64,000 bases of DNA from Acanthosoma haemorrhoidale (GCA_930367205.1 OV884012.1:154705405-154769404), one strand, 5' to 3'; numbered from the stretch's first letter, positions 23,501 through 34,086 are shown. The notes: a model not told the origin generated them from the letters alone. Numbers and translations are program-made.

Positions 23501-23724
23501 TTATTCTTCCTACTAATATTCTTCACATTCCAAATCACTATTAAATAAAAATTGTTCATTTTTCTTCAATTTTCACTATCTTTGCCTCATGCTCTCACCA
23601 ATAGAATAACGCTAACCATCATCTTTTTATCAGAATAGGACAACAACAAAACTCTCCCTCCTTTAAAAAAAAACAAAAAAACCTCCTCTCTTGTTATCTA
23701 CGTTTTTTTTTTGTTTTGTTTTTT
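20531..23724. other. AT-rich region, nothing recognised
   Basis: Includes AT microsatellite near 20855-20905 and a short tandem TTTGTTATCAAA pair near 22436-22460. A moderately complex patch lies at 20970-21090. No gene, transposon protein or repeat family recognised. Confidence 0.45.
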
Positions 23725-23795
23725 CCCTTAGCTCTTTAATTATTAAATTTATTTAATTATTTAAGATTAAGGATGAGGGAAAATTCAAATATCAC
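23725..23795 (-). repeat. Dispersed repeat E, copy 3 (end fragment)
   Basis: CCCTTAGCTCTTTAATTATT and GATTAAGGATGAGGGAAAA match 50164-50210 in the same orientation. The T-rich run just upstream corresponds to the A-rich 3' end of copy 1. Confidence 0.5.
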
Positions 23796-24789
23796 AACAA
23801 TATACTGTTTAAATGAGTTGCTTTTATTTGCATCATTGGAGGATCGAGTGGAACTACTTTGCAAAATATCACGCCTCTAAAAAATACCTGGTTTTATTCA
23901 AGTTGTGAACACAATGATAATGACAGTTTTAATGACATTTTGTAAATATAGTTTTGAATAACATTACAAAAGTTAGATATTATTAATTTAGCAAAATTAG
24001 TCTCGAATTTGAGTTTAAAACCTATGGGCACTTGTTCTATTCAGTGTCAATGTTCTAGTTATAGAGCGAAACCAAACACTTTCCTTCGTGTTTTTTTAAA
24101 AGTGTATAAACAAATTACTGACAATTCTTTGGTAACGAATGGTAGTCACTTTTTTGCCTTCTTAATTTTGAAGTGTAGGTACTCTATCCATGATGCTTGA
24201 ACGTCAGCTAAATAATAGATTCACATTAAAACAGTTTATGAAATATTCCGTTAATATAGCGGTTTTATTGCAAAAGGTGTAGTATACCTTAGGTATTTAC
24301 CGAGAGAAATACCCAACAATAAATACGTGGCCTCAAAGGTCAAATAGCAACCGAACTCATTGTTTCTTATCAATATTTATTTATCTTTTAGTTTTATTAT
24401 TTTTCACGATTTTCGATCAGTCTTCATGTTATTTTTATATTGTTCGAGATACACAAAGTTATGTCGTATTAATAGAAATTGTGGTCAACATCTCTCGTGC
24501 GAATGTCTCGCAGAGTAACCTTCTACTAATTGAAAATAAACTAAAACCATTTAGTGCCCTTTTAAAAACCATGAAGACTGGGTCTATAGAACTTTCCAGT
24601 ATTCCAAATGATTCAGCATCCTTTTACCCTCAAGCCCTTCGGTGAACTCGCTGACACGCTGTGCGGGGGAAGAACCAACTTTTGTTTGCTTCTAAAATGA
24701 ATCTGAGAGAAGATTTATTAATTACTGGACCATTCGGACGAATCGAGGGAATTGAAATAAATGTGCGAGGCTGATCCTTATCCCCTTAA
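23796..24789. other. AT-rich region, nothing recognised
   Basis: No gene or repeat recognised. Confidence 0.45.
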
Positions 24790-25600
24790 AAATTACAAAA
24801 TGTTTATTTTCATTTTAGATTCTCGCTCAAATCCATTTACATTGCAGTTCCATATTTGCTGCAGCGTCGCTACATTATATACAAGTTCTGAATTCCTCAT
24901 AAAATTATATAATATAATACAAGTATATTGATACACATTATATCTGACTTCATTGATAAAATTCGATAAGGTGATGGAGCTCACCTTTTTGATGAAACTT
25001 AAAACTAACTTACATACTAATTCTTAACCTAATTTTTCCCCGACAGTCTGTTGCTATCGATGCGGGAAGGGTGGTGGGATCATAGTGTTAAACACTGGGT
25101 TGGTTAGGTGCTGCAACGAGTTAAACTTGATGTGTCTCCGGCGGATGAACTCACCCACCGACGGCACACCAAGCAACGGGTGCAGGTTCTTTAACCTCTC
25201 GAAAGAGGTATGTCGGACCACTTTTCGCATGATCCCATTCTGGAAATGTTGGAGACATTTGGCTGTATTGTCAGTCAAGTGTGTATCTAGCGGGGTACCG
25301 TACAGCAGATCTGACCGGAGGACACATTTATATATCATCAGTTTGAGACACAGCGACAGATTGGGTGAAGTTAGCAAGTGCGATAGCCGGTAAGACCTCT
25401 GTCGTACTGTTTTTAGTTTACTGCGAAAATGAGTAGAGAAATGGAGATGCCTATCCAATTTTATACCCAGATAGTAGAATGAGAAAACTGAAGAGTTATC
25501 TTGCCCTCCTATACTATAGCATTTTGGCAACGCTTTTTTGCCCATATAGTTGATTTCATTTTCATGTGAGCACCCACTTGCTTCAAAGATGTTTTTCAAT
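24790..25600 (-). mobile_element. LINE-C, copy 4, with longest reverse-transcriptase remnant
   Basis: Contains the reverse-transcriptase C-terminus (25054-25599) followed by the 3' UTR. The UTR carries a perfect 7-bp palindromic hairpin AAGGTGA-TGGAGC-TCACCTT at 24968-24987, then the shared GCAGCGTCGCTACATTATA block near 24860. It is the most informative copy of this LINE in the window. Confidence 0.85.
25054..25599 (-). pseudogene. Reverse transcriptase C-terminal fragment (jockey/CR1-type LINE)
   Basis: 181 uninterrupted codons. YYLGIKLDRHLHFSTHF (about residues 42-58) is the LGI-D-L-F-H motif after the reverse-transcriptase palm. SYRLSHLL...LSLCLKLMIYKCVLRSDLLYGTPL (about 71-103) is the thumb. 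Then come LQHFQNGIMRKVVR, ERLKNLHPLLGVPSVGEFI and IKFNSLQHLTNPVFNT. The catalytic FADD section, endonuclease and first ORF are absent because the copy is 5'-truncated. The lack of stops over 181 codons suggests a fairly recent insertion. Not a host gene. Confidence 0.85.
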
Positions 25601-26389
25601 CTGTCTAAGTCTCAGTACATTATTTCGAGAGATGTCACTTTGGTAGCAGGATCTTAAGGTATCCCCTCTCACTACCAGGTAACCAAAGCAAAGATGGAAT
25701 GTTATCCCAAAGGATGAGTTGGGAGCAAGAGAAATGTAGCGAGAATCATCAATTGATGATATCCTGAATCATCTCCTTGTCAGCTCTGATCCAACGGTTT
25801 TAACACAGGGACCATTTTTTTCTTTTTGAAATTCAATGGCCAAGAAGCACGCCTCACTACAGAAGACTTGTTGAGGTAGAAGAACAAGGTATTGGACTCC
25901 AAATTCGAAGAAACAGATTATATAATAAAAGTTGAATAAAGGCACCTTATTTTACGAATTTTATTAAAAAAATATAAATGTTATCTTTTTCAATGTTTTT
26001 CTCTTTTTCTTCTATTGCCAAAAGGACATTACCACTAGATTAAACACATCAAAAATACATAGGACATGACCAAAATTTCTTTTTTTTAGGGGAATAACTG
26101 GGTGAAAAAGGTCATGCACAATAAATCGCCCGTTCCGCTACAGTGTGCGTTGAGATGTGTAAGACATTTTATGTTCAAACTATCATCAACGTACCCCGGA
26201 GGACAAACACATGATCCGGTATTTATTTTGTACATGATTGTTACAAATTACAGTAAAATCTCGAAATATCATGTATCTAATAAACAGAATGGTTGAGTTG
26301 CGAAGACGATACTTGAGTTAAAAAAAAAAAAATATAAAATTGTCCTTGGGCATACTCATTCTAAAAGATGACCTACTAATAAGCCATTG
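25601..26389. other. No gene recognised
   Basis: Mixed then AT-rich sequence. A 64-codon frame at 26102-26296 has no domain. No repeat recognised. Confidence 0.4.
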
Positions 26390-26950
26390 CGCAGGCTCAC
26401 CTTGGCTGATAGGCCGAAGGGCGACAGGACAAAACCCGGCGACATAAACCACAGGGCCTCCCTCTTTGTGAGCCGTGGGGGAAATACGTGCAGTTTAGCC
26501 GCTGAATTAAACTGTTATAAGTGGCTGGTAGGAGTCTGCCTCCTGTCCTGAAGGATAATGGTGTCGGTCCCTAATGGATAAAATATGTCCGGGTTGAATG
26601 CAAACAGGCGAAGAATTAGCGGCGATTCATCGCTAATAACGAGCATTGAATCATACAGGAGAGAGGAGGGGGCCGTACAAAGGTCCTTGTGGGACCCCGC
26701 TATCTGTGCCAACGGACGCGCTGCTCGACAGCCCGTGTCCCACCCTGGATAGCAGGAGTCGCTACAAATCCGATCATCCTCACACGCCAACCCCATTTTC
26801 CCCCGATATTCGGGCACAATAATAATGACCCTTGATAATCCGGCGATTCTCCGGTATTCAACCCCTTCAAGCCCAGTATTGTCGACATTTACGGCTGTCA
26901 TATCTCCTGACAATACTACTTGCGGGAAGAGTGGTTTCGACCAGTAGTAC
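26390..26950. other. GC-elevated single-copy island 9 (one of the largest)
   Basis: About 560 bp of complex, balanced-composition sequence with AATTAGCGGCGATTCATCGC near 26615, AATAATAATGACCC near 26817 and many CpGs. Open frames on the minus strand (132 codons at 26515-26913, with an overlapping 62-codon frame) contain no recognisable domain. I favour a conserved regulatory element. An unrecognised exon is possible. Confidence 0.35.
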
Positions 26951-27022
26951 TATGGCGGGTGAGCAATAAGCTCCCACTTCATCCAAGTGATCATATATTA
27001 ATACAAAAAGCATATACTAATA

Positions 27023-27844
27023 AAGGGTGTCCCGGAGGATTTAAATATAAACAGTTTTTAGTATTTTTGTTGTTATTTTTTTTATTGAATTATAAAATAA
27101 ATAGGTTATTGTTATTGATAGAATAACACATCGGGAAAATGGCCTCCAAGACTTTGCTGCCACATACGCACTATTTTGTCGATATTTTCCATGACCATTT
27201 GGCATAAATGTGGTTGAATTCCTTTTAATGCACGGCTGGATGTGGGCTTGTTGACGTACGCCTTTTACTTCAAATAACCCCATAAAAAAGAAATCTAAAG
27301 GTGTTATATCACACGATCTAGGGGTCAATTCTGATCACCGAAACGAGAGAGTACACGACCTGGAAATGTCTCATGCAGTATTCGAATTGTTTCATGGGCT
27401 GCATGGCATGTGGCACCATCTTATTGAAACCACATATTGGCCACATTAATATCATCTAATTTCGGCACAAAGAACTGAGTTATGGATTTTCAACAACACT
27501 CTCACGCACTGCTTCGATATTGACATTTGAACGGGTTGTTTTTTGGACGACCAGTGTGTTTAGTGTCTCCAACTGATCCAGTCTCCCTAAATGTTTCAAT
27601 TAATTTCTTCACAGTTGATGAAGTCAAAACACTGTTCCGGCCATATTTTGTATGAAATTTTCGAACTGCGGCCACCGAACTTTCATTATTTTTGAGATAA
27701 AGACACGGTTGTTGTATCGTGTAACGCTCCATTTTTATTAACCCTAAACTGTCAGATGTCAAATTGTTTTTTTTTAGGGTTGCCAGCAGTTTACTGCACA
27801 AATGGCGGCAAATTCAAATCTTGCGTTAATTCTAGGACACCCTA
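27023..27844 (-). mobile_element. DD41D Tc1/mariner-type element, copy 3, defective
   Basis: The left end AAAGGGTGTCCCGGAGGATT is diverged. The right end CTTGCGTTAATTCTAGGACA followed by CCCTATA is good. The layout and the internal deletion match the copies at 2050 and 4830. Confidence 0.85.
27112..27734 (-). pseudogene. DD41D transposase pseudogene, internally deleted
   Basis: The start codon is at 27732-27734. N-terminal MERYTIQQP, NNESSVAAVRKFHTKYGRN, SVLTSSTVKKLIETFRETG. The junction near 27475-27490 joins the DNA-binding part to the catalytic C-terminal part (LDDI.VANMWFQ.DGATCHAA). The same nonsense TGA as in the other copies lies before PPRSCD. Additional frameshifts are private to this copy, including loss of the CCAGGTACATCAATTCGGCG section kept in the other two. 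Confidence 0.8.
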
Positions 27845-27979
27845 TAGAAGCGCGTCTGACCTGGCGTCTATTGTGTATTTTAAACTATTTTTCATCTTAT
27901 AGTTGATTCGTATCTTGCATTTCACATAACAGACTACAAAAGGTTACTCTAAAAAAAAAAATACATAATCTCTGGTTAG
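27845..27979. other. AT-rich spacer, nothing recognised
   Basis: Short spacer between two DNA transposons. Confidence 0.5.
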
Positions 27980-27985
27980 TTTATT

Positions 27986-28242
27986 TCTGTACCTCGGAGG
28001 GATACAACACTATGTCCATTTTTTTCCATATTGACTTTATTACAGAGTTAAAGGTTTTTTTTCATTTTATAACAACTGCATGATGTAAATAACAATAATT
28101 AGAATGTTCTGGTAAAATATTGTTTCAACAAATCTCAATAAATAGCTGTGCCAATAATACTTTTTGTTGAAAAAAAGTTTAAAACTCCTCTCCTGTAAAG
28201 TTATGAAAATGGACATAGTGTTGTATCCCTCCGAGGTACAGA
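27986..28242. mobile_element. MITE with perfect 37-bp terminal inverted repeats
   Basis: Left terminus TCTGTACCTCGGAGGGATAC (27986 on) and right terminus (ending 28242) are exact reverse complements over 37 bp. The arms are 27986-28022 and 28206-28242. TTTATT stands directly outside both ends (27980-27985 and 28243-28248), a likely 6-bp target duplication. The 257-bp interior is AT-rich and noncoding. I do not recognise the termini, so the superfamily is open. Identical arms suggest recent activity or gene conversion. Confidence 0.85.
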
Positions 28243-28248
28243 TTTATT

Positions 28249-29579
28249 TTTGAAACAGCTGATTGATTTTTTAATGCTTTTTTTTTTTTTACTAGGGACG
28301 ATAACTAATCAAATTACCTCCGGTTTATATAGAACTCATTTCTGCTCTTTTAATATTATCTATTTCTACGTAAATTTATAATTACCAATTCATAAATATA
28401 GTTATTTAATTTGTATCTTAAGTTATTTTAGTTTATATTAAGCCCACACTGGGACGAAATTCGGGTTTTTGTATGGACATAGAGCGTGTAAATGCTGTCA
28501 GAATAACTTGATATTTGGCACTCTTATGTTTTTAAGGGTGCGGAACACGAATATGAAGTCAGATTGGGGAAATTTCCACGAAAAATATAGAAAACCAACA
28601 CTGTCATGCTTAAACCTGGAATATTTGAACTTTGCCAGTAAAATTTACTTCAGACATGATAAAAACGTCTTGTAATTCCTAAAAAAACATAATTATAATT
28701 AGTACTTACATTTATACACATAAATTTCCCCTAGCTACCTACCACTTTTTTTTTTTTAATTAGGTAGAACTTGTAAGAACAAGTTATCTTATCAAGGATT
28801 TTAGTTCCTTTACTAATTTTGGCTGAATGTCTGCCAGTAAGTGGACATGCTAGAAAATATCCAATTGAATCACTATAATGCACAATAAAATTGCCCCTAA
28901 AAAGGGAAAATAGTAAGAAACGTAACATAATTGTAAGAAATAATAATATAACAAATCACTTACAATATCCTTCTAAAAATTGAAAAAAAAAAATTTCAAT
29001 TATCTGCCGGTTGTGCATCCGGCCTTGAATGGGCGAAGTATTTACCGGCATTTCACGGTAAAGTACGAGCCAGCCGGAATCACTTCAAGTCTTCACGTTC
29101 TCACGGCGCGAGGTACGACAGACTTCAGACCATCACCAGCTTAAATCTTTTTCAAAGGAATGGAGAAAACTTCAACTAGATGAAACATCCTAGCCTTTTG
29201 CTCTAATAGAATTTATTTAAAGTGTAAAAGTTAAGCCTCCGTCAAAGATTACGCCAACTTTTCCGTCGAAAAAGTTCGGGTGTAAGTTAATAAAGCTGTG
29301 GGGATACAAAAGTTTTTTTTTTTTATATAATATTACAAGAACTACACCAACCATCACACGCCATCAATGCAACGTAGTATTTGGTAAAGTTAATCAGCTT
29401 TTGTCTTTGTTGAGGTCTTAGGTTAATTTTTCTTTCTAACTTGATATGCAGTCAATTGGCAGATAAGGTATTTAATGGCAGGAGTTGAGGAAGTAGGATT
29501 AAATGAATCTGCGTCTCACAAGTGAGGTTGTTCAGTTCGGATTTGAAGGGCAAGACAAGACCGGTTAAAACGGATTCAT
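28249..29579. other. AT-rich region, nothing recognised
   Basis: Poly(T)/poly(A) tracts near 28279, 28747, 28983 and 29310. A small complex patch lies at 29000-29130. No gene or repeat recognised. Confidence 0.45.
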
Positions 29580-30030
29580 AGTTATTGCTCATTCAGAGGA
29601 AACTATGCAACAAGTAGCAAAACAATACCACAGGATGTCCTCCATGAACCACATGGACAAACAACAGACCTACCGGAGAGCACGCACAGTTTGCTGGCTA
29701 GTAGACAAGATATTGACCAGTGACTCTCTGAAGCATGCCTATACTCGGGTATGGAACGAGATACTTAGCCAAGGGCTGATAAGTGAGACATAATAACGCC
29801 AAGACAAACAGAATAAAAGTGCAAGAGCTAGTGGGACTGGCCGGGAGGCAGCTCGATGTAAATGTGGACTCGCTGACGGTAAGTGTCCGTTGTCACGAAG
29901 GTAAGTCTGCAAGTGAGCCATCCTTTACCCTCTGCCTCCAGTGGACATCCTGCACAGGATATGCGCTCTCTAGTAACTCCAGGGGGCTCCAGCTAGGCCC
30001 TACAGTTACCATAATCATTCACGTATGAAT
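29580..30030. other. GC-elevated island 10 with two consensus splice donors
   Basis: GTAAGT occurs at 29879-29884 after GCTGACG and again at 29901-29906 after CACGAAG, 22 bp apart on the + strand. Frames of 62 and 81 codons (29605-29793, 29783-30028) carry no known domain. It could be an exon of a noncoding or unrecognised transcript, or a regulatory block where the donors are chance. Confidence 0.3.
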
Positions 30031-30042
30031 TACCGGTAAATG

Positions 30043-30198
30043 TCAGGTCATCAACATGGCTGAGTGACTCAAATTCCACAACTGCACGATAAAGAACATT
30101 ACAACTACCAGAACGACTCCAATGAATAAAGCAAAAGAAATTCCACGAAAACATCCTTGGACCAATTCGCTTCGGCCACTTGATTGATATTGATACGC
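30043..30198 (-). CDS. Candidate small single-pass membrane protein (52 codons)
   Basis: The minus-strand ORF opens at the second ATG of a 64-codon frame, with a good start context (TCAATGG). A polar N-terminus (MAYQYQSSGRSELVQGCFRG) is followed by a strong hydrophobic segment (about residues 21-43: ISFALFIGVVLVVVMFFIVQ), then LWNLSHSAMLMT-stop. Codons are varied and not AT-only, unlike the neighbourhood. A consensus splice donor GTAAGT lies upstream on the same strand near 30252-30257. I do not recognise the protein. It may be a short-ORF membrane peptide, a terminal exon, or chance. Confidence 0.3.
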   Translation of the reverse strand, partial: AYQYQSSGRSELVQGCFRGISFALFIGVVLVVVMFFIVQLWNLSHSAMLMT

Positions 30199-30439
30199 CA
30201 TTGAACAAGATAAACAAAAAAACGTAGAATACTTCAAGATTAAAGAAATTACTTACCCTTAATTCTAGACAAGTAAATATGTGCCTGGTTTCAATAAACC
30301 ATTTCTCTGTCTGCAACATTCGTTATGGTCTGTTTTAGTTATTTTGTGACGTTATATCTTCCACCCTCGACATGGAAAATGTAATGCAAAATTAGAAGTA
30401 ATATTAAGAAACAGAGAAAAGTGAGGCAAGTGCGACTGT

Positions 30440-30560
30440 CATAAAACGACTGGAAGTCGGCATGCAATAATCCCTTTTGGGTATGAGCGATTTCCCCCAT
30501 GGAAATCAATCCGTTGCGGTTATGGCTAGAGGATTAGGCAGTTTCCAATCCTTTTCTTCT
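30440..30560 (+). repeat. Repeat H, copy 1
   Basis: Diverged match to 31010-31130: GGGTATGAGCGATTTCCCCC against GGGTGTGGGTGATTTCCCCC, then a CGTTG(C/T)GG word and GGCTAGAGGATT in both. Class unknown. Confidence 0.4.
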
Positions 30561-30600
30561 TGCAAAGGGGAGTGCCATAAAAGATATAGGGTTAGCAGCC

Positions 30601-30895
30601 ATGATGGCCCAAGAATGGTATTTTGAGTCATGTACTAAACTATTCACAACAGGGTGTTTAATGCATCCACGAACACAAAGGGTCATAAAGCATAGATTCT
30701 TCTTAAGAGATAGAGACTCAGTCCAAAAGGACAGGATATTGGGGACAAGGCAGCACGAGAACTGGCAAGAGCGGGTCCCACTTCCTTAGCCACTCTGGAG
30801 GACGCGTCTCTGGGCCGTCTCAGGAGCTTTTGGCTGAAGCTGGGACCAGACTCCTCGTCTTTAGAAGCCATCGATCTATTTAGTAAGAGATAAGC
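30601..30895 (+). pseudogene. Possible retroelement RNase H-like fragment
   Basis: One + frame near 30715-30890 reads GQDIGDKAARELARAGPTSL then GRLRSFWLKLGPD...LFSKR-stop. The GxxxGDKAARELARAG string resembles the GNExADELAR end of the RNase H domain in LINE and LTR polyproteins. The similarity is short and upstream catalytic motifs are not visible. AATAAAATACAG near 30973 could be its poly(A) signal. Confidence 0.35.
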
Positions 30896-31009
30896 TTTAT
30901 AGTTAAGTTAGTAAGATATCTGTAATCTTTTACATTAAAACAGTAGTTAAGTAAACCTTTCTAAACATTAGTAATAAAATACAGTGTACGTAAATTTCTA
31001 GTTTATATA

Positions 31010-31130
31010 AATAAATTTTGGGTGTGGGTGATTTCCCCCACGGAATCCAAGGGTGCCGTCCGTTGTGGAGTGTCGTTTATGGGCTAGAGGATTTGACAAC
31101 TCTCAAGGTTTTGAATTGGACTCACATCTT
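31010..31130 (+). repeat. Repeat H, copy 2
   Basis: Partner of 30440-30560. It sits directly upstream of a LINE-J fragment. Confidence 0.4.
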
Positions 31131-31148
31131 GATCTTGCAGCCATCCAT

Positions 31149-31240
31149 GTATCGCGCTCTTGGTCAGCCTCCGCTGGCTCGTATTGTTGACGCGGCTGAC
31201 AAAGGAGCGTAGGGGGCTTCCCAAGACTGCGATTCCTCTT
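31149..31240 (+). mobile_element. LINE-J 3' UTR fragment, copy 4
   Basis: CGCGCTCTTGGTCAGCCTCC, GACGCGGCTGAC, AAGGAGCGTAGGGGGCTTCC. Broken off on both sides before the terminal part of the UTR. Confidence 0.75.
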
Positions 31241-31249
31241 TAATGAAGC

Positions 31250-31720
31250 GATGTCATTTATGACGCGTTCGGACACGTTTTTTTTTTCTATCGGGCAAAC
31301 CCTGATTGATGCCTGGTGCTTGTACAGTGGTTGAACTGATCCATACAAGAGACACGATGTACCCTCTCGCGTGGGAGCGGCAGCTGCTGTGGAGAAGACA
31401 TGAGTCGCACGCCAAGAACTGTCGTGGCTGGATGATGGATGCAGCTAGCCCATATCCGCTTTAGACTGCCAGCGACTCAATTTCCTATTTCCTCTCTCTT
31501 TCTCTATGACCTTGCCGATATTTTACCTATCAATATCTACCTAAGAGTAACCATTGTCCTCCAGGTACGCGGGTAGGATGGTCCACTCAATAACAGTCCT
31601 GTGGTTATTATGCCCGGCTTGCCAGATCAAACGCCCGTTATGACAGCAAACATACGCCAGTTGCGACGTCGAGTGGACAGTTTTGTATGACAAGTTTGGC
31701 CCGTTCAAATCTATTTTTCA
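31250..31720. other. GC-elevated single-copy island 11
   Basis: Complex block with GCGGCAGCTGCTG near 31378, TTTATTATGCC-type words near 31600 and ACGCCAGTTGCGACGTCGAG near 31653. No domain. Possible regulatory element. Confidence 0.3.
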
Positions 31721-31984
31721 ATAGAGTGACGTATTGACTCTAGGGTCCTCATATTGTGTTCCTCATGTTCATCTTTGAACACTCCAATCTGATACTTGAG
31801 TAGTTTCATTCAATTATGAATAAAGAATTAAATTTTTAAGTGACGAACTAAAGCTTTATCTTTTATTTTTTTCTGTTCACTTACTATCGAACAGATAACT
31901 GCTTAACACAAAATAATTAAAAATTTCAAAATCCCATTTATATGAGAACAGGAAAACGACCAAGGGTGAAGTGACTGGTATGGC

Positions 31985-32098
31985 TGATTCAAAAATATTA
32001 GCTAACAGACCTAACATGAAAGACCTAACGGTAAGATTCTACTCATACAGAAAGGATACTACATTACACTGAACAGAACTGTAAAACAAAAATGAAAT
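31985..32098 (+). repeat. Short retroposon R, copy 1
   Basis: Same sequence as 32677-32790, about 85-90 percent by eye: GATTCAAAAATATTAGCTAA, GGTAAGATTCTACTCA, ACAGAAAGGATACTA. No target duplication seen around this copy. Confidence 0.7.
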
Positions 32099-32236
32099 GC
32101 TAGATAAATATTTATAGCTGATATCAAAAATAATAAATCTCTGAATAGATGAATTATGGATGGAACTAGAATATTTTTTTAATAGATTTTTGTAAATCCA
32201 TCAACATCATAATACAGAGTTTGAATATGGCAAATA

Positions 32237-32410
32237 TCAGGTTGGTCAAAAAGTCCGTTCGTTTTTTTAAGCGAAAATAAGACACAACTTTTAAACACAA
32301 AGCGATTTATTCAATCAATGATATAATTGCCGTTTTGTTCCAGTATCTTGTGCCATCTCATGGGCAGATTCATAACTCCATGCTCAAAGAATTTCCTGTC
32401 TTTACTGGCA
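32237..32410 (-). mobile_element. mariner-family end with transposase C-terminus
   Basis: The terminus TCAGGTTGGTCAAAAAGTCC at 32237 stands next to TA, as mariner insertions do. The minus-strand frame ends FASKDRKFFEHGVMNLPMRW HKILEQNGNYIID-stop (stop at 32311), the conserved mariner C-terminus. Upstream on the minus strand the similarity stops near 32410, so the rest of the element is missing. A 72-codon frame covers it. Confidence 0.75.
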
Positions 32411-32659
32411 AAAAAATGTCTACAGCAGCAGAAATGAAAATAATATAAGAAAAATATGATATAATGAAGATTCTGCTTAAACTGGATCAACACTTGACTC
32501 AAGACAATCTTGGACTGATTGCTAACCACAACCTTTTATGTTCACGTAGCTCATTTTTATTCTCTCGAGGCTGAAAGGGCTTGTTTACTTTATGGGGAAC
32601 AATATAGCTCATTAGACAAAAACAGTTAAGTAACCACCACTGTATGAAGCTCAGTATAT

Positions 32660-32674
32660 GGTTTAGACGAGGTC
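32660..32674. repeat. Target-site duplication, 15 bp (left)
   Basis: GGTTTAGACGAGGTC, identical to 32812-32826. Confidence 0.8.
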
Positions 32675-32811
32675 GTGATTCAAAAATATTAGCTAACAGA
32701 CCTAACACGAAAGAATTAAACGGTAAGATTCTACTCACACAGAAAGGATACTATATTACACATAACAGAACTGTAAACAAAAATGAAATTTGTAACTGAT
32801 ATCTAAAATTT
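32675..32811 (+). repeat. Short retroposon R, copy 2, with 15-bp target duplication
   Basis: 137 bp exactly bounded by a perfect 15-bp direct repeat, the hallmark of LINE-mediated insertion. The unit is homologous to 31985-32098. It has no obvious polymerase III boxes and no long A tail, so it is either a small SINE-like element or a LINE tail of an unrecognised family. Confidence 0.75.
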
Positions 32812-32826
32812 GGTTTAGACGAGGTC
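32812..32826. repeat. Target-site duplication, 15 bp (right)
   Basis: Partner of 32660-32674. Confidence 0.8.
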
Positions 32827-33354
32827 ACGAGGCCACCACCTCCTTAGGCATTCCTGTGGGATGATATGGGATTGTAGAGCATTAGTAGCGGGTGGTGGCT
32901 AGATCTTGAGATCTGCATGAAAGGTACGATTGTTGGTATAAAAGAAAATAATATTTGTTACAGAAACATGCTTAAAATGTATTTATGCAGTACAAGGAGC
33001 AAACCCACATTATATATTTCATTATATAATTTAGATTTTAAAAATAGAATAATTTAGTGGTCAAACAAAAAAAAATTCTTACTGGATACGAAGAATATTG
33101 GAAGGCTTGGCACTCCCACAGACTACTATAATATTTGTATTAAGGTTATCTATTTACCTTTTCATTTTGTGAAATCGTGCTAATTTCTGTATACTAATTA
33201 TTTATTTACCGGAAGCTCTCTTAATATATATATATATATATAATGGTTCTTAGGGACGACAGAAAAACAAGGTTGTGTTGCTCTGTAAAACAAAGTTTAT
33301 TTTCTTTTAATTGATAATTAGTTTACGGGTTTACAAATAAAATCTAAAGGCATA
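32827..33354. other. AT-rich gap, nothing recognised
   Basis: Contains an (AT)n run near 33226-33242. No gene. Confidence 0.5.
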
Positions 33355-33597
33355 CCTGTAAAACAAAGAAACGACATTCAATGTTTATTCTCCTGTCGAT
33401 TCTGTTTGTTTTATAATAACAAATAATTTAAGTCAAATATTAAGTTTAGCTTGCTTTCACTGCTTGCCTAACACTCACGTAACCTCCCTGCTGATAACGC
33501 TAGTATCATTCTCTTCAACGCCTGCATTATCTACGTTGGTGCGGCGCGCTAATTCAAATTAAAGAAATACATTTTCTTTACATATATTTTAAAAATC
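33355..33597 (+). repeat. Dispersed repeat F, copy 2
   Basis: Diverged partner of 13275-13465 in the same orientation. Confidence 0.45.
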
Positions 33598-34086
33598 TAC
33601 TACCAAAATAATCATAGCCATAGGAAAGTTTATTAGTAAATAATTTTCTCTTTTTTTCCCCTCTACTCTCTCCGATATATTAAACATAACTTTGCCACGA
33701 GTGGGCGACAGAGAACAAGCCGTAGTGGGAGCGTGTAAGTACACGTGATGGCGGTTAAATAAGGGAGAGTGAAAACACCGTACATATGCGGGAGGTTGAG
33801 ATTTCTCTATCAGCTCCCCTATAGTGTTATCTACTGTATATATATATATATTTACTGGAACATAAACATTTGTCTATATTGCTGTACATAAATATATATT
33901 TTTCAATCAATAGTTTGGAAAAAAACAAACGACAAGAAACTATCAGGCGCAAAACACGAAAATAAACCCTTAAAATAGTTTTCTCCAGTACTAGGGTAGT
34001 AAATATAAATGTAAATAAAAATACAATAGATAGCGGAGTTTTGAATTTAAAAAAAGAAACAAGTTTTACATATAATAGAATCTATC
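33598..34086. other. No gene recognised
   Basis: A short complex patch at 33690-33800 (CCACGAGTGGGCGACAGAG) stands out of AT-rich DNA. An (AT)n run lies near 33838. Nothing else seen. Confidence 0.4.

Noticed and set aside
26515..26913. 132-codon frame as a protein gene
   Set aside because: No recognisable domain, an overlapping second frame on the same strand, and the block looks like other noncoding islands.
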